Numbered from the stretch's first letter, positions 23,961 through 37,632 are shown. The stretch: DNA of 64,000 bases from Mesocentrotus franciscanus (GCA_037976565.1 CP137675.1:21855529-21919528); one strand, 5' to 3'. Notes: generated by a model from the letters alone, not told the origin. Numbers and translations: made by a program.

Positions 23961-24837
23961 AAATTGTCGCCGCGTTTGTGTGTAAGCGCGCCCTCCCCTC
24001 TGTTCTCGATGCACGCTCGGATCTAGGGGAAAACACTCCATTCCTCTGACAGAATGTTAAGTGTATGGTTTGAACCCGGTGTTTAGAGTGCCATCATTTA
24101 CAACTTGTACTCTACTTAGGCTGCATAACCCTTGACAACAGAAGAAAAAGAAGAGAAAATAAAAAGAATACAATTGATAGGGATGAGTATAAAATCAGAG
24201 GACACAGATATAAAAAAACGACAAACAGTAGAGAGAAATTTGGGGTGGGGAGATTTGTAAAGGCTTTTTCTTACAAAAGGAAAAGAGAATTTAATTTGTC
24301 ACCTCTGCATCTTCAGTCAAGTGTTTAAATAACTTGATAACGAAATCTGTACATGGGAAATTTTAATTATATCAAGATCAGTGTCAACATTGGCATGAAA
24401 AGCAGCTTTTTCTTTAAATTTGTTTGAATATCGACTTGGCTAAATATTTTTGTACATGGATTCCAACTCGTCTCCAGCTAAAAATCTGAATCTTGTGAAA
24501 CGGCGCATTGACTTGGAAATTGCATGTGCACTGCTGGTATTGACAACGTCTCCAGTGATTGTGGGAGGGATAACCCAGGAAGCTCGGTAAAACCAATATT
24601 GAGCTCCTATTACACATGGTCTGAAACTAGACGCGCCAATTATACCAAATGATGGGTGGGTGGAGATGGCATGCCATTTCCATTGCGTGAATCATTAAAA
24701 CGCTCAATACTGTAGGGAATCGAGTTCCCGACACAGGTGTGGAATTTTCAAATTACAATCTCAATCGAAGGAGGACGTTATAACACAAACTTTACTATTA
24801 ATAGCATTGATTGTGAAACAAATGCGACACGTGTGTG

Positions 24838-24844
<7 letters not shown>

Positions 24845-24874
<30 letters not shown>
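24845..24874. repeat. (AT)n microsatellite
   Basis: A perfect TA run of about 15 units. Confidence 0.95.
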
Positions 24875-24878
<4 letters not shown>

Positions 24879-25180
24879 AGATAGGGTAACACTCTCGCAG
24901 TGGTCATCTCTTTGACTTACGCCATTTGAGACTTGTTATTCTGTTACTTGCTACTTCTTAGTTTCGTAATAAAATAGTTGTCTTAAAGATAAATTCAAGC
25001 CACTGTCTGATAAAAAGTTTGTCTACTTAATTATCTATCATGATCATCACAATTACATAATTATCATAAAATTTACTTGACTTTCGTAAGACCTGACAAA
25101 ATATTAGAAAGAAACCGCCACTGTAAAGTTCTGCGAGAGACTTTACAATCGACGGGGAAATTGCAAAGATAGTGCAATTA

Positions 25181-25188
25181 TGACGTCA
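25181..25188. promoter_or_regulatory. CRE consensus TGACGTCA next to a C/EBP-like half site
   Basis: TGACGTCACGCAAT joins a perfect CREB/ATF palindrome to a C/EBP-like GCAAT half site, and ATTGCAAAG lies 21 bp upstream. No transcript is evident nearby. Confidence 0.3.
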
Positions 25189-28100
25189 CGCAATTAGCAC
25201 CGGTCCGGATAGTCCATTAGCTCTCTCAACTGAATGCCATCCATTTTCTTGTTTTCAACTCCTAAAATCTCAACTCATCTCTTCCTGGAGATCAATCATC
25301 TACGTGAGGAGCATTGCCTTCGCTATCGATGAAAACCACTTTAAGGTGACTTGATACGAGACGAGGTGTTTAGACTAAATAATACAAGATGTCTTTCTGA
25401 AAAGCATATGACAGCTGTTTGGTTTAAACAGACAGAAAACACGTAGAAATATACGAATACACGGAAAGACATGATTGACAAACATGCTTTTATATGCCTG
25501 TATTGATATTGCAAGGATTGGAGAAAAGCTTTAATTCTCTTGAGCATTGGGTATAGCTCGTTGGAAGGCAGAGGAATGAAAAACGATTCGATCAAGAAGG
25601 TTGGTTTGATTTGATTTCATCCCGCATGTCCACTCAAAGGGCAACAACCTTGTCAGCTATCGATGATCTACCATGGTCTGACCATAGACATCCATTAACT
25701 CTTTGCCTTGAAATCTGTCAATACGACCCTTTTTTTGCTAGTTGATAAATGATCCCATAATGGAAGTACATACACAATGTTCTTCTGAACGACTATGACC
25801 TAGCATGATTATGAACTATACAGACCTGATAAATATTGTTTCAAATATGAATTAGTGTGGGATAACGTAACCAATGTTCACTATTTTGCAGAATTTTCAA
25901 TTTAAACTAAAGATAATCATCGCTTCCATATAATTTTACCATTTTATCACTAAAATGGCAAAAAAACACTGATGCTTCATTTGGTGAAAAAAGTCCAGGT
26001 GACGAACGTTCTTGCACTGTAACTATTTAGGCGAAGTACATTGGTATTTATAAAGATTCTCGTAAGTGACTTAAATGATTGATGTGAAGTTAACTACTAA
26101 ACAACGTGTTAGGGGATTCATACAAAGGTCACTAATAGGACTGCGCTCAACTATCCAAGGACTCACTTAAAATGCAGCCAGGCGCTGGACAACTGTCTCT
26201 AATAGGCATCCGGTCTCAGCTTTAGATTTCATAACTTGACAGCTTTCCTTGTAAGATTGAATCAATCGATTTATCAGCTGTTGCATTACTTGACGATCTG
26301 GGACACTAGTCGACTCTGGAAAGTGGTTTCTCGAGAGGAAACACAATCCAATAAAGAGACTCTCTGGTAGAAAGCTGGTTCCAGCGGTCACCGGCAACCT
26401 CAACAAAATAACAAAGAATAGAAGATCTGGCCAACAAAATTAAAACTTAAACTTGAATTGTGGTGATAACTTGTCTGGTATTATTCATCATCACCACTGC
26501 ATGAGGAGACCCCCCCTACCCTTTTATCTCAATCACGCCAGCATTCTTTTTATTTCCCTGTTGTGACCACTAGGGATAACGAACAATCACTCATTTAATT
26601 CACTGTCTTGTGATACAAACAAAATCACAGCAAATTAAAGCTTAGGCGTTTGCACAAGTCCAGCCAAAATCAATTTAGTTATATTTTGTGTACCTTTACA
26701 AGTATCTATCACAGAACGTGCTGTCACCCAAAACACGATATAAATGATAATTTGGTGTGATCTACATTTTTTCAATACAAGCTCCAAGTTGTAAACGATA
26801 TACTCTTGAAGACAAAAAAATACAATCATACTCTTTTAGGTATAGAACACCATTCATCAACTCCAAAATATGATGTCGTCAATAGTAATGGGATATTTAT
26901 CTCTCAAACTTTCTGCTGTTGTTAGGTAAACCAAATATTTTCAGGTGTCGGTGCGGCGTTACAAAGCCCACTCTCAGTCACCGTTGTAATTTTCTTTTGG
27001 GGTTTGAATCTTTTGGGGTTTGAATCTTTTGAACATTACATTGCACAAAGGAAATACAAATTAGTCATCCATGGTGCCAAGTGGGCAAGCATTTTAAATA
27101 TTATAAAGGGTCAGTAGGAATGAGAGGTTGTGTTTTAATTTTTTTCTTTCATTTGACCAGGTGCCTGCTCTTTGTAATACTTTTCCTTTCTGATGAGCAT
27201 TGTTTATCTCTGCTTGTCTCTTGTTATTTTATGTAATCTCTTAATACCAGCAATCGACAACTAGTCGTTTGATTGTTGTTGTTTTTATGTATGTTAGGCA
27301 TGTGCACATTTCATGTCTTTTAATATTTTATTATATGATCCACCATGACTTATGTTGATACCATGTGATGTTTAATTTGAAATGAAAAGGATCAATAAAA
27401 CATGAAATACAAAAATAGTATTCGGATATAAAAAATAAATAGTATACCTTTAACTCAAGAGTGGCTATTCAAAGATCACAGAAATATCTAGAATTAAAGA
27501 CTGTTTTAACCGTGCAAAGAATATAGGTTAGAAACCATGTTATCAGCACACACTGCACAGTTAAACCACAACGTGGAAACCCTGATATGTCTTTGACACA
27601 CCGCTTTTTAAAAATGGCGTCAGATGTCAATCGTCATTTGAAAACCTAAATATTGTACACAATGCCATGGTTTCTAACACATTATAATCACTTTTTAATC
27701 CCATACCAAAAGTAATTTTGATAATCAATCCTCCTGAAATTGTTTTTATTTTGTTTACTTTGTTAAAACTGAATAATAGACATCAGACAGCAGCTTTGCT
27801 CTATTAGACATGTCTTGGCGCGTCCGATGGTAACGAAATGATTTTTTTTTTAAATTGTGATATAACTTTTTATGAGATAGTGTTATACTCTGACCGCTTT
27901 CAACAGCCACTATTAAAGTCAGACGATACTCTGATTATCATACAATAATGTAAAGAAACACATTTTCATGAACAACATTAAAGAATGTGAATGTATGTTT
28001 AATGACATAACTGTATAATGGATCCGGCATTGTAAAAAGGACGAATCCAAGCTCTTTTATCCCTTGCGGTTACCGACTAAATTTTCAGCGTATCTGATGA

Positions 28101-28831
28101 CTGTATCAACCTGATAGCGCCACTAGCAAATGACTAGGTCTGTAGTGAGACAAAACATCGAATAAAATGAGATTTCTGCTCAGACAATTAATTTAATTTG
28201 GCCTCGCAATTTCGTAATAAAATTCACTAACACTTCAGTAACATATTGAAAATTTCTTAGCCTTGCCCCGAAACATGTTTCTTCACTTCGGCCATTGGAG
28301 TCAATTAAAAAAAAAGTCATAACGAATATGCATTTTTTTTTAAATAAAAGTTTTTTTTCCCCCAGTAATGATGCATGTTGTGCTGATTTTTCCTATTTGT
28401 GGAGTTGCCCTCATCTTTTACCAGAAATGAATACAGTTTCAAGGATTTCGTTAACCGACATATTCTAAAGGTAGCAGTTGAATAGACGAATACAATCAGT
28501 ATAATAAGACAAATTGAATCTCTTCCTGTCCTTGTTCTTAGTACCTCCTCCTCTCCCTTTACCTTTGCTATTTAGATAAGAAGGGATTACTAATCGCTTT
28601 CCGTAGCATTCTATTCTTGCCCTCGGCGGATTTAGAGATCGGAAAATAGAATTAGATATCGTAGGATTCTCAGCTATATAAACATAGCTAACAACACTGA
28701 GATTGCTTTTAAACAGGGCCGTATTTATCCAGGCAAATGATGGCTTGGTTTTCTTTACTTCCTAACATTCGTGTAGTGTAAAGTGTCAGGAAAAACAAGA
28801 TTGAATTATTCCCATTGCACAGTTTTAGATA

Positions 28832-29530
28832 TCTATCTGATGAGATCATTACTTACTAACAATATTATAATGGATTGTTTTCATCTGTGTATAATGGAAC
28901 ATGTTACCTTGTTACGACAAGAAACAAGTGCAGGACGAGGTATTTGTTTTTAGTGATAATCGTAGAAAAAAAAGAACGACCTTTCGTGACTGTTTTTAGA
29001 TCAAGAAAAAACTTGCTTCCATAGAAAAATATCTCCTTAAGTTTAACAACATAAAAATATGCTTTCGTGTCTATTTCTTGTCTTGTATTATAACATTCCT
29101 GTATTCTTTCTTTGTTCTGCATTATGTTTTTATCATATTGTGACATGCCTAATCTTTCACATCTAGTTTCTATGTAATGAAGATACCCGCCGCATAAATA
29201 CAATGTATATATATATATATATATATATAAAGCAATCTATCTGGTAAGATGATTACTTACTAACAATATATTATAATGGATTGTTTGCATCCGTGTATAA
29301 TGGAACATGTTACCTTGTTACGACAAGAAACAAATGCAGGACGAGGTATTTGTTTGTAGTGATAATCGTAGAAAAAAAGAACGACCTTTTGTGACTGCTT
29401 TTATATCAAGAAAAAACTTCTCCATAAGTTTAACAACATAAAAATATGCTTTCGTGTCTATTTCTTGTCGTGTATTATAACATTCCTGTATTCTTTCTTT
29501 GTTCTGCATTATGTTTTTATCATATATAAA
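28832..29530. repeat. Two-copy direct duplication, 403-bp offset
   Basis: ATCTATCTGATGAGATCATT (28832) recurs as ATCTATCTGGTAAGATGATT (29235). The two copies run in parallel for about 290 bp, through GTTACCTTGTTACGACAAGA and CATTCCTGTATTCTTTCTTT, to TATGTTTTTATCATAT. Copy 2 lacks a short TTGCTTCCATAGAAAAATA-like block. Between the copies lies an (AT)n (29206-29229). Related 99- and 63-codon minus-strand frames exist only because of the duplication, and no domain is recognised in them. Confidence 0.85.
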
Positions 29531-32500
29531 GCAATGAGATTGAAAATTAATTGATAAAAAATTACTTCACCCATATCAACACCATGTCATTAATATATTT
29601 TAGATGATTTCGCATACTCCTAAACTCACACACCCACGCACCCATCACACCCACCCTTTCCCTAAACTTACAGTATACATGCACACATTTATAAGTACAT
29701 GTAGGTCTTATAATCAAACACGGAAAAGGAAAATCGTAAGTTTTCCGACAATAATAGTTAAGTATAAAATAACTCATGTGTTTGTCATACTGTATCCATC
29801 GTATTAGCCTTTCCAGTGCAAACGAGAGATAAACACACACACACGCACACACACGCACACTCGCCTGCACTTATGCCACCCACACAATGAAAAATCAGTA
29901 GTTGATAACAAGAAATAGAGGCTCCTACAACTTTCAATCAACACCAATTATACTGTCAAGAACCCAATGGACTTCAGAGAATGGCAGTAGAGTTTCGCGA
30001 CTGAGGCATATCTTGAAAGCTCTCTCCTATCAAAAATGAAAATATTCTCGGAGGCAATTTACCCTTTCTACTTCTCTTTTGCCCTCTCTCTGGACCGCCC
30101 AACAAATGGTCAGTGAAAAGTTCATGTAGCAGTTAAAGGCTTTAAGGAGCACTTATCTTCAGATAGTGAGAGGAAAATCTAGAACTGGACATCGGACAAA
30201 CTGGAGTAAGTGGGCTCTAGGGTTGAAGGAGAGGATGTACGTGACTAACTAGGTGAACCTTAAATCATTACAAAAGAGCCAATTCGTGAAGCTTGTTATT
30301 AAACGTCTTATTCACTTAATAACTCAGCTATTAACTCATGTAGGTATAAAAGCCAGTTCATATCATCCTCGAGAGAGAGAGAAAGAGGAAAAGTGGCCTG
30401 ACCTTGCTAAACATTTAGAGAAATTGACGAAAGGCCGTTTAATTCCAGATGGCCAGTGTATACACAATGCATTTAGACATCACTTTAAAGAAATGTTATT
30501 TCCTAAAGGTCCTTTTGGGACCATTTCTGGTTTTCTAAGTATGGTGCACGGTTCGTAATAATTTTTAGTTAAGTTTTATGATTTCGTCTATCAATTTATT
30601 CGTTTAATTGTTTATAATTTATTACAATGCTCATGTTGCCTGTATGACGGGAAACACAGTAATCGTAGTCGACACTATATGACCAAAGTCCCATGAAAAA
30701 GGGGACTTAAAACTATTTATGTAGAATACAAAAAACGTAAAATCTTCAATGTTTTCAATGATTTTGAGCTGCAGCTGCATGAGACTCTAAGGCTGAAATT
30801 TTTAGCGATACTTTAATATAATCATACGAAAGTTATTGCTAATTATACTTTTCTACTGTCATTTGAAATTATATGTTTGATGCTGAACAGCTGAATCAAT
30901 AAAGATAATGAATACGAAAGGAATGAAGCGTGCATGACAAAAAAAGGAGTTAGCAATATAGAAGAAAGTCAAAACGCGTCCGAAATTGTTTAGACATAAA
31001 CATGAGCATACGATATTAATATTTTATGTTTAAATTGCCCGTCAGACAGGCCAATTTCCTGATATAATGTCTAATTGTAAATCCCTTTAGGAATCATGTC
31101 ACGCAACAATGATTATTTCAGTGTCAAAATGTAATAAGTGTAATCGCACAAAATCGAGTTTCTTCTCTTATCGCGACTCAGAGGAAATGACATTCACACT
31201 GTCCTGGCGACATGCGCACTGAACATTGACCACACAAGGGACATTAATATTCTAGACCGCAGACAGCACATCCTTAGAATTTAAAGTTTACGATTTATCT
31301 CGTAGTTTTACGCGCAAGGTCACGGAACTTTGGGAAAAATTATTTGTTCGATCTTAGACAATAAAGATTCGCATGCTCGATATTTGACGAATACGAAGTT
31401 GAATGGTTTATAAGATAATATGATTATTATCGAAGGAAAATACTATCCTATGCAGGGTGTCGAATAATCTGCTTTGAATTGCACACAAATTACATCGATT
31501 CATGTTATGAAAGTAAATGTCTAAATCAGGAGAGGCATAAATGTAAACTATTTTATTTTAGCGTTTTAAACTTTAGTGAACACAGATCTATTTACTAAGG
31601 TATAATCGCGTAATCAAAACTCTCCACTTACAGTTCTTTACACTTAGCTTTTAGTTTATAATTCAGTAGCAGGATGATAGGTGTTCCCATGCAATGAGAT
31701 AACAAAAATAATACTACCGGAGACGCCTACCCATTATCAAAGACGTGTTTAATCTTATTCGTATAGGCCCCGAAGTGCAACATTATTTTAACTACTGATG
31801 GGACTACCCTGTTAAAAGAATCCTGAATTAATATATTAGCTGCCATTCGACAAAGACAGAAGTAAGTTTTTATCTCTTTGAGAGCGTTGAAAAGCACATC
31901 TAGATAAGTAGATACACGCTTATCCTACAGGCATACACCCACCCCAATCTCTCAAATTGGGGCCGATTAGGCATACGTGAATATTTTGCCACTAAAACTG
32001 AAAAGAAGCTTCATATCAAATTAAGCAATGAATTATAAAGCTAAACGTTCTCCTGTTAAATAAATGACAAAGCTTCTCTCTAAAACCATCGAGTGATTAC
32101 TGACGTGACTCCTCAGGATAATGAAAATGTAGTGAAGTTTCAGAGAGCACTCTGAAATAAATCCATATTCACCCCTGAACAAGTGATGAGTGAACATTCA
32201 CCATTTTCATTTAAAGAGTATGACTTGTGTGCTTGTGGGATGATTGTTTGGTGTATATCAGGACAAGCTGTAAACTTTAGAAGAGTATCTCTCAATTCGA
32301 CGGATTGAAGGTCATTTCTGAACTTTTAAAAGTTTAAAAAACAATTTTGTTGATATATTTCAATATTGTCATTGATTCTGTCTTTATTTCTTGAAGGTAT
32401 TACCAGCATAGTTAGATGCCGTGAGAGGTTGTCTCTCAAGCAAGAAAAAGCGTGTTTTCAATCTCCATCCCAGAAACAAAATTACTAAGTAATTTGGAAT

Positions 32501-32940
32501 TGGCTTTTGAGGTTGCTCATTACATGTCATCCTCTTTCAAAACTATTCAAGATGAATGCTCTAAGTTATTTCACATACACAGGGGCTGGTCCAGGATACT
32601 AAGAACATGTGAAAAGATCGACATTATTACCTCCCACCCCCTCCCCCACCCCCGCAAAAGCATAATTTCTAAGTTCCGTCTACTCACACAGATTCTCTGA
32701 ATGGATTGGGGTATGAAGACTCATTTATTGATGGAAAAAGTATTTGAAATAAAATATGCATTTATTTTCTGTTTTTACGGTTTGTATGAAAGTATGAAAC
32801 TTAGTTTCAACCCCAAAGAATGATATAAATGCAAGTTAACATTGGCGGTATACGGGATTTTAATTGAACTTTTACTGATAACTTTTGTTGCATTAATAAT
32901 AATTTTGTTAGGATTTTGACTGACCTAACATTAATATACC
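29531..32940. other. No gene seen; short (CA)n; one unassigned ORF
   Basis: A (CA)n lies at 29832-29860. A 101-codon frame (30253-30558, +, GTG first codon) ends in GRLIPDGQCIHNAFRHHFKE and further sequence. It is not a microsatellite product, but I recognise no family. It has no ATG start, splice sites or neighbours to support it. The rest is featureless AT-rich DNA. Confidence 0.35.
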
Positions 32941-33180
32941 TTGGCCACTCTCCACCCAGGTGTTACGTGGGTACTCAGTAGGATGTGAAAAGTATTGTAG
33001 TTTGCTCGGCATTGTGAGCGTTTGCAAACAAGGCGCGAGGCTGGAATGCGCCCCTGGGAAAGGGGAATGTGAATAACACAGTGTGCGGACAAGCCTGAAT
33101 CAAATGACCGAAGTAATAATATATATGTAAAGCGCTTAGAGACATCGACGTTGTATTGAGCGCTATATAAATCCAGATTA
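32941..33180 (+). mobile_element. SINE, 5'-truncated (33-kb family, copy 1)
   Basis: CCACTCTCCACCCAGGTG near the start matches CACTCCACCCAGGTG in the body of copy 2. The 3' module GTAAAGCGCTTAGAGAC...GAGCGCTATATAAATCC runs straight into (ATT)n. The tRNA-like head is missing or unrecognisable. The middle (33000-33110) differs from copy 2, so the subfamilies are separate or the body is old. Confidence 0.65.
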
Positions 33181-33195
33181 TTATTAACATTATTA

Positions 33196-33236
<41 letters not shown>

Positions 33237-33540
33237 TTTATTATCATTATTTTTATTTTTATTATCATTATTATTAACATTATTATCACTAGTAGTAAAA
33301 TTATTATTAAAATTTTATATCATTAATATATTATTATTATTATCATTATTATCATCATTTTTATCATCATTATTATTATTGACGTTATTACTATTATTAT
33401 TATTATTGCCATTATTATGATAATTATTCTTATTATAACTTTTAAAAATTAAAACCAGTGTAAAATGATAAACATGGCTAAATGCATTTTTTAAAACTAT
33501 CATTATTATTATTATTGATGTTATTATTGATAATAATTAT
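33181..33540. repeat. (ATT)n-rich spacer between two SINE tails
   Basis: A long imperfect ATT/ATC/AAC array with pure stretches near 33196-33236 and 33355-33410. It lies exactly between the 3' ends of the two inverted SINEs, as expected if both (ATT)n tails have expanded. Confidence 0.85.
33405..33485. repeat. Direct repeat, left copy (pairs with 33838-33915)
   Basis: CCATTATTATGATAATTATT and CCAGTGTAAAATGAT plus AACATGG recur in the same order and orientation at 33838-33915, 433 bp downstream. The SINE at 33541-33818 lies between the copies. At about 80 bp this is far too long for a SINE target-site duplication. Confidence 0.8.
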
Positions 33541-33818
33541 ATTTGCTTATATAGCGCCTAACACTTACTTAATCAGAAGTCTCTAAGCGCTCTACATTAA
33601 TGCAGCATACTTACCCTGGCTTTAGCAGTGCAGCTGTCACGCGCTCTGCGTTTCAAGGAATACATTCCTACCAGGTCCCATTTACTTCACCTGGGTGGAG
33701 TGTGGCAAATGGTAGATCAATGTCTTGCCAAAGGACATTAGTGCCACGGCGGGACTCGAAGCGCGGACCTTGTGATCGATAGTCCGGCGACGTATCCACT
33801 CGACCACGACACCTCTAC
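33541..33818 (-). mobile_element. Full-length tRNA-derived SINE (33-kb family, copy 2)
   Basis: Read on the minus strand, the A box TGGTCGAGTGG (33806-33796) and B box GCTTCGAGTCC (33762-33752) form a tRNA-like head. A body follows that begins CACTAATGTCCTTTGGCAAG and contains CACTCCACCCAGGTG. The 3' module GAGCGCTTAGAGAC...GGCGCTATATAAGC and an ATT-rich tail complete the element. The head resembles a Ser/Leu-type tRNA but I cannot fix the isoacceptor. It needs LINE proteins in trans and encodes none. Confidence 0.8.
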
Positions 33819-33837
33819 ATTATTATCACCATCAACA

Positions 33838-33915
33838 TTACCATTATTATGATAATTATTCTTGTTATTACTTTTATTATTATGACCAGTGTAAAATGAT
33901 GAACATGGTTAAATA
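33838..33915. repeat. Direct repeat, right copy (pairs with 33405-33485)
   Basis: Matches the left copy through CCATTATTATGATAATTATT and CCAGTGTAAAATGAT with a few substitutions, and diverges after TTAAAT. Confidence 0.8.
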
Positions 33916-34826
33916 AAAACTTATTAGAATTTGCTTGGATTCTTTTACTACGTGGTATGCCTATTAACTTAGGCTACAGTTTTCTCAATTTTATTACGAT
34001 GTCAGATATTTCCAACACAAGAGGCCACTTCTCTTGTATGAAACATGCATAAATCAATAATTTCGGTGGTATAGGCTAAGTCAGAGAGAACACATTCGAA
34101 CAAGCATTGGTTGAATTCAACTATCCAAGTCGATAACGTAAAACCTGAAGGACCGCCATGACAAACACGGCAATCACAGCATCTAACCAACATTCTTTCA
34201 CTTCAGGGGAAGATGAAAGTAAGAAGACTTTCCGACGAGTCTCGGGAAATTAATCCCTTGAGGTATGACATCACACACTTGACCTTTTGTTGGACGGTCA
34301 TTGCCTGAGTCCGTCTGATTATATTTAACCTTTTCCTGTTGCCATCAAGGTTACAATAAGTCAAGTGGTTTACCCCAATTATTGTTCTCCATCTGCCCAG
34401 GCGATCTGAGGTTTCTCGTAATCGAATGAGATGCCTTCCTTTTTAAGCGCGCCATCGTCCTGTGAAATGTGAGTAAGTTATAGAATCCGGGATTCACTGT
34501 TGTTAAAATGTCTATCTGGATTGATATCATAGCCTAGGCTAATCTTAAACAAGTTTTCATTTCTGAGAGCGGCTTGTGAGTACACGGTGGGTTTAGAACT
34601 ATATTTAGGTCACAATACAAGGACCTGCATGGATGAAAGCTCGTTTGGCGGCTAATGCTTTTTTCCCATCCACAATTACTAGTGAACTCATTATTTCCCC
34701 CTTGTGTCGATTCCTTCTTTGTTTGCATGTTTGTTTGTTTGCGTATTCCTTTTGTATTCTTCGAAATATGCTTTCTTTTCGTATGCCAATGCTTTTGAAA
34801 ATTCAGTTTACCAACTATTGCAATAC

Positions 34827-34851
34827 GTATATATATATATATATATATATA
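34827..34851. repeat. (TA)n microsatellite
   Basis: A perfect TA run of about 12 units. Confidence 0.95.
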
Positions 34852-36882
34852 GCATACCATTGGAGACAAGTATAAACTTCTTTAGAACGACCAGATTCCT
34901 AGGAGATTGCCTGATAATTTGTTGATATAGGATATAACGAATTGAAATAAAGTTAAATTTTTGTCTAAGAAATTATCATGGTGTAGAGTATAATAATTTC
35001 ACTTAATGCACAGATTTTTGAGGTAATTTAATTTGTACTTGTTTTATGTTTCACAGTATTTTATATGGTCATTAGATTGTTAGAAACAGAAATCATAAGG
35101 ATTAAAAACAGAAGAGATACTCATCAACTATATACGATTTAATTATTGGTGAAACATTGCTCTAATTCAACAAAATTCTTTCAGTTAGGCGAAAATTAGT
35201 GAAAGCACATTCCCACATTACACCGCATTAAATGATGATAAGTTGTCTGGTGTGGCAGGATAGCATCTTACGTGATAAGTCTTCTTCACGCATCTCTAAG
35301 GAATATGGGCTGCCACTATTTTACGATGTCCACTTGATCATTCTACAACATAGGCCTCGGGATATAAGAATTATTTCTTCTTTCAAAGACATCTCAAGTT
35401 CAATATTTATTTCTATATCTCCCCCTTTCGTCCAATTATGTTTTTCCCCCCTTCACGTTCTTTGCCCCCCCCTTTTCTCCCCATTGTCTTCTTGAAATTC
35501 CTCTCTCCCCTCTCTAATTCTCCCAATATGTTAATTGGACATTTTTAAGCATGGTATGAGCAGTAGATTGAAGACGATCAGCCAAATTTGTGACAATCTC
35601 GCAATATTTTGATCGATTGAGCTTCCACGGAAAAATCAGCCGCCGCAATTACCACAATTAATGCATAATCATACTCCTAGGGAAATTGGAAGGATGAGCT
35701 ATTATGGCCCGGCGCTGGCGGCAAATCTGGAAAAATAACGTGGGCAATATGATAGGTCATGTACCGTACTTGACCCGTAGTATCAACCAATCTTGGAGAA
35801 TCTTGTCTTTTTGAACGTGCAAATAGTACGATTGATTATTTGATTTCCGAAAAGTATTCGATGATAGTGGTAATATTAACGAGAAATGCAAGAAACATAC
35901 AAACAAGGAAAATATTACCAAAGAATAATAAAGACGACATCAACAACAACAACAAGAACAGCAATATTTAAAAATTCAGCTATTAGTAGGGTTTCAGTAA
36001 ATTATATATCTTCAAATATGAGAAACAATCAATTCAATTGTTAATGAAATATTTGCTAAAATCTTAGATTACTATCTAATTTTGACCAGAGTAACAGATG
36101 TGGATCTGTGTATCGGTTTATCCAGAGATCGCTGCAATACTCGGCTGAACATATTATATTACCATGATATTCGACTTAAGATTCGAAATCATTACTGTTA
36201 TGTAGTCGTAGTAATAGAACTAGTCAATAGTAATAATAAAAAATTACCAATAGTAATAGTAACTGTAAGAGAAATAGTAATAATTATAGTAATATTATTA
36301 TTAATAGAAATGATAATAGTATTGATATCTTTATATTTGTGAAAGAGCCATTTATCAAACATAGTCAATTTGCAGCTTCTTATTAAGTACGTTTTTTTAA
36401 CAAAAACAAGATCTGTAGACGTTGGATTTCAAAGTAATGTGTTTGAACTGCTTTAAAGTAGGGTAGACCATTTCTGAGGATACAACTACCGTACAGGGTA
36501 CAACTCTGACCTATCGAAGTAACTTAAAACGTTAAGTGAAACTACATCAGAGAGCAGCATTGGAGCAATGAATAAAGATTAATTTTTCTTAGCCTTCGCA
36601 TCGCTGATTTATGAGAACATTTAGAAAAATAATACTGTTCAGTATGTAGATAACATAAACAACATTGAATTTACCATCTTTTCTACTTTATATCATTGTG
36701 ATGAATAATTGATAACCAACTCAGGGGAAAATGTAATATAAAGTGGAGCAGATTGCTTTAGAATGACTGATGATATGTACAGTAGAATAGTAAAAGAAAT
36801 TATAAGGCAGATGGCCAATAAGAAAACTAGTATTAAAAAAAGGAAGTAGAACGATGCAGGAGCGAAAGAGAGAGGGTGTATA

Positions 36883-36944
36883 TGTGTGTGTGTGTGTGTG
36901 CGTGTGTGTGTGTGTGTGTGGGTGAGAGAGAGAGAGAGAGAGAG
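36883..36944. repeat. Compound (GT)n(GA)n microsatellite
   Basis: (GT)n to 36923 with one CG interruption, switching directly to (GA)n. Confidence 0.95.
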
Positions 36945-37507
36945 CTGCTTAATTTTGAGGATTTGAAGTGCTGACCCGAATGCAATTTCATTACTTTAAA
37001 AGTAATTTAGCGAGGCGAAGGTGCACAACCAGTGTCTGTTTACTTTTTCTTTATAACGGAGTGCATTTCAAAACATATATGATGGCAAATGGATTATCAA
37101 CTATCACACAGGGGTCAGAATTTACGTTAATACGCCCTCGACACATTACTTGGTCATGCTGTAAATTCCACCATCTAGATATGATCTCCACATCAAGATC
37201 AAGAATTTAATGTACATCGCTTATAACATATATATTGCAAGCAAATAATAGAATATGGTTGTAAAGCAACTGATTATTTTCACGTTTACTTGAAAATATT
37301 TCCGCGTGATACTTAAAACAAATATATCCAGCAAATATAACCTATACGCGTAATGCCAAATAAAATGTATCTTCTGAAATACTGGAAAATAGCATTTATT
37401 CAGGTATTGATATTGAATAGCAACAGAATCCAGTGTCCGCGGTAATGATACTGTAAGCGCTTTGGTCGGGAATGCTGTAACTGGTAAGTGCTTTATAAGT
37501 AACATTT

Positions 37508-37632
37508 ACTATTATTATTGTTATTATTATCGTTATTATTATTATCATTATTATTTATTATTATCATCTTGTTTCTAGTAATATTATTAATATCATTATT
37601 ATTATAGTATTGTTATTATTATTATTATTACT
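37508..37632. repeat. (ATT)n imperfect array
   Basis: ATT triplets with GTT, ATC and short non-repeat interruptions. Confidence 0.9.

Larger units (their letters stand above)
23961..28831. other. No gene seen; one possible 3'-UTR-like stretch
   Basis: Contains the (AT)n at 24845-24874 and a CRE at 25181-25188. The T-rich stretch 27150-27410 ends GATCAATAAAACATGAA, with a polyadenylation hexamer, so it could be the 3' end of a transcript or retroposon. No coding sequence is attached to it. No repeat family is recognised elsewhere. Confidence 0.35.
33916..37507. other. No gene seen; microsatellites only
   Basis: Holds the (TA)n at 34827-34851, a C/T-rich patch at about 35420-35520, AGTAATAGT-type repeats at about 36225-36320, and the (GT)n(GA)n at 36883-36944. 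No ORF has recognisable features. Confidence 0.45.

Noticed and set aside
30253..30558. 101-codon ORF as an exon
   Set aside because: It is protein-like towards its end but lacks an ATG, recognisable homology and splice evidence; kept only as a note.
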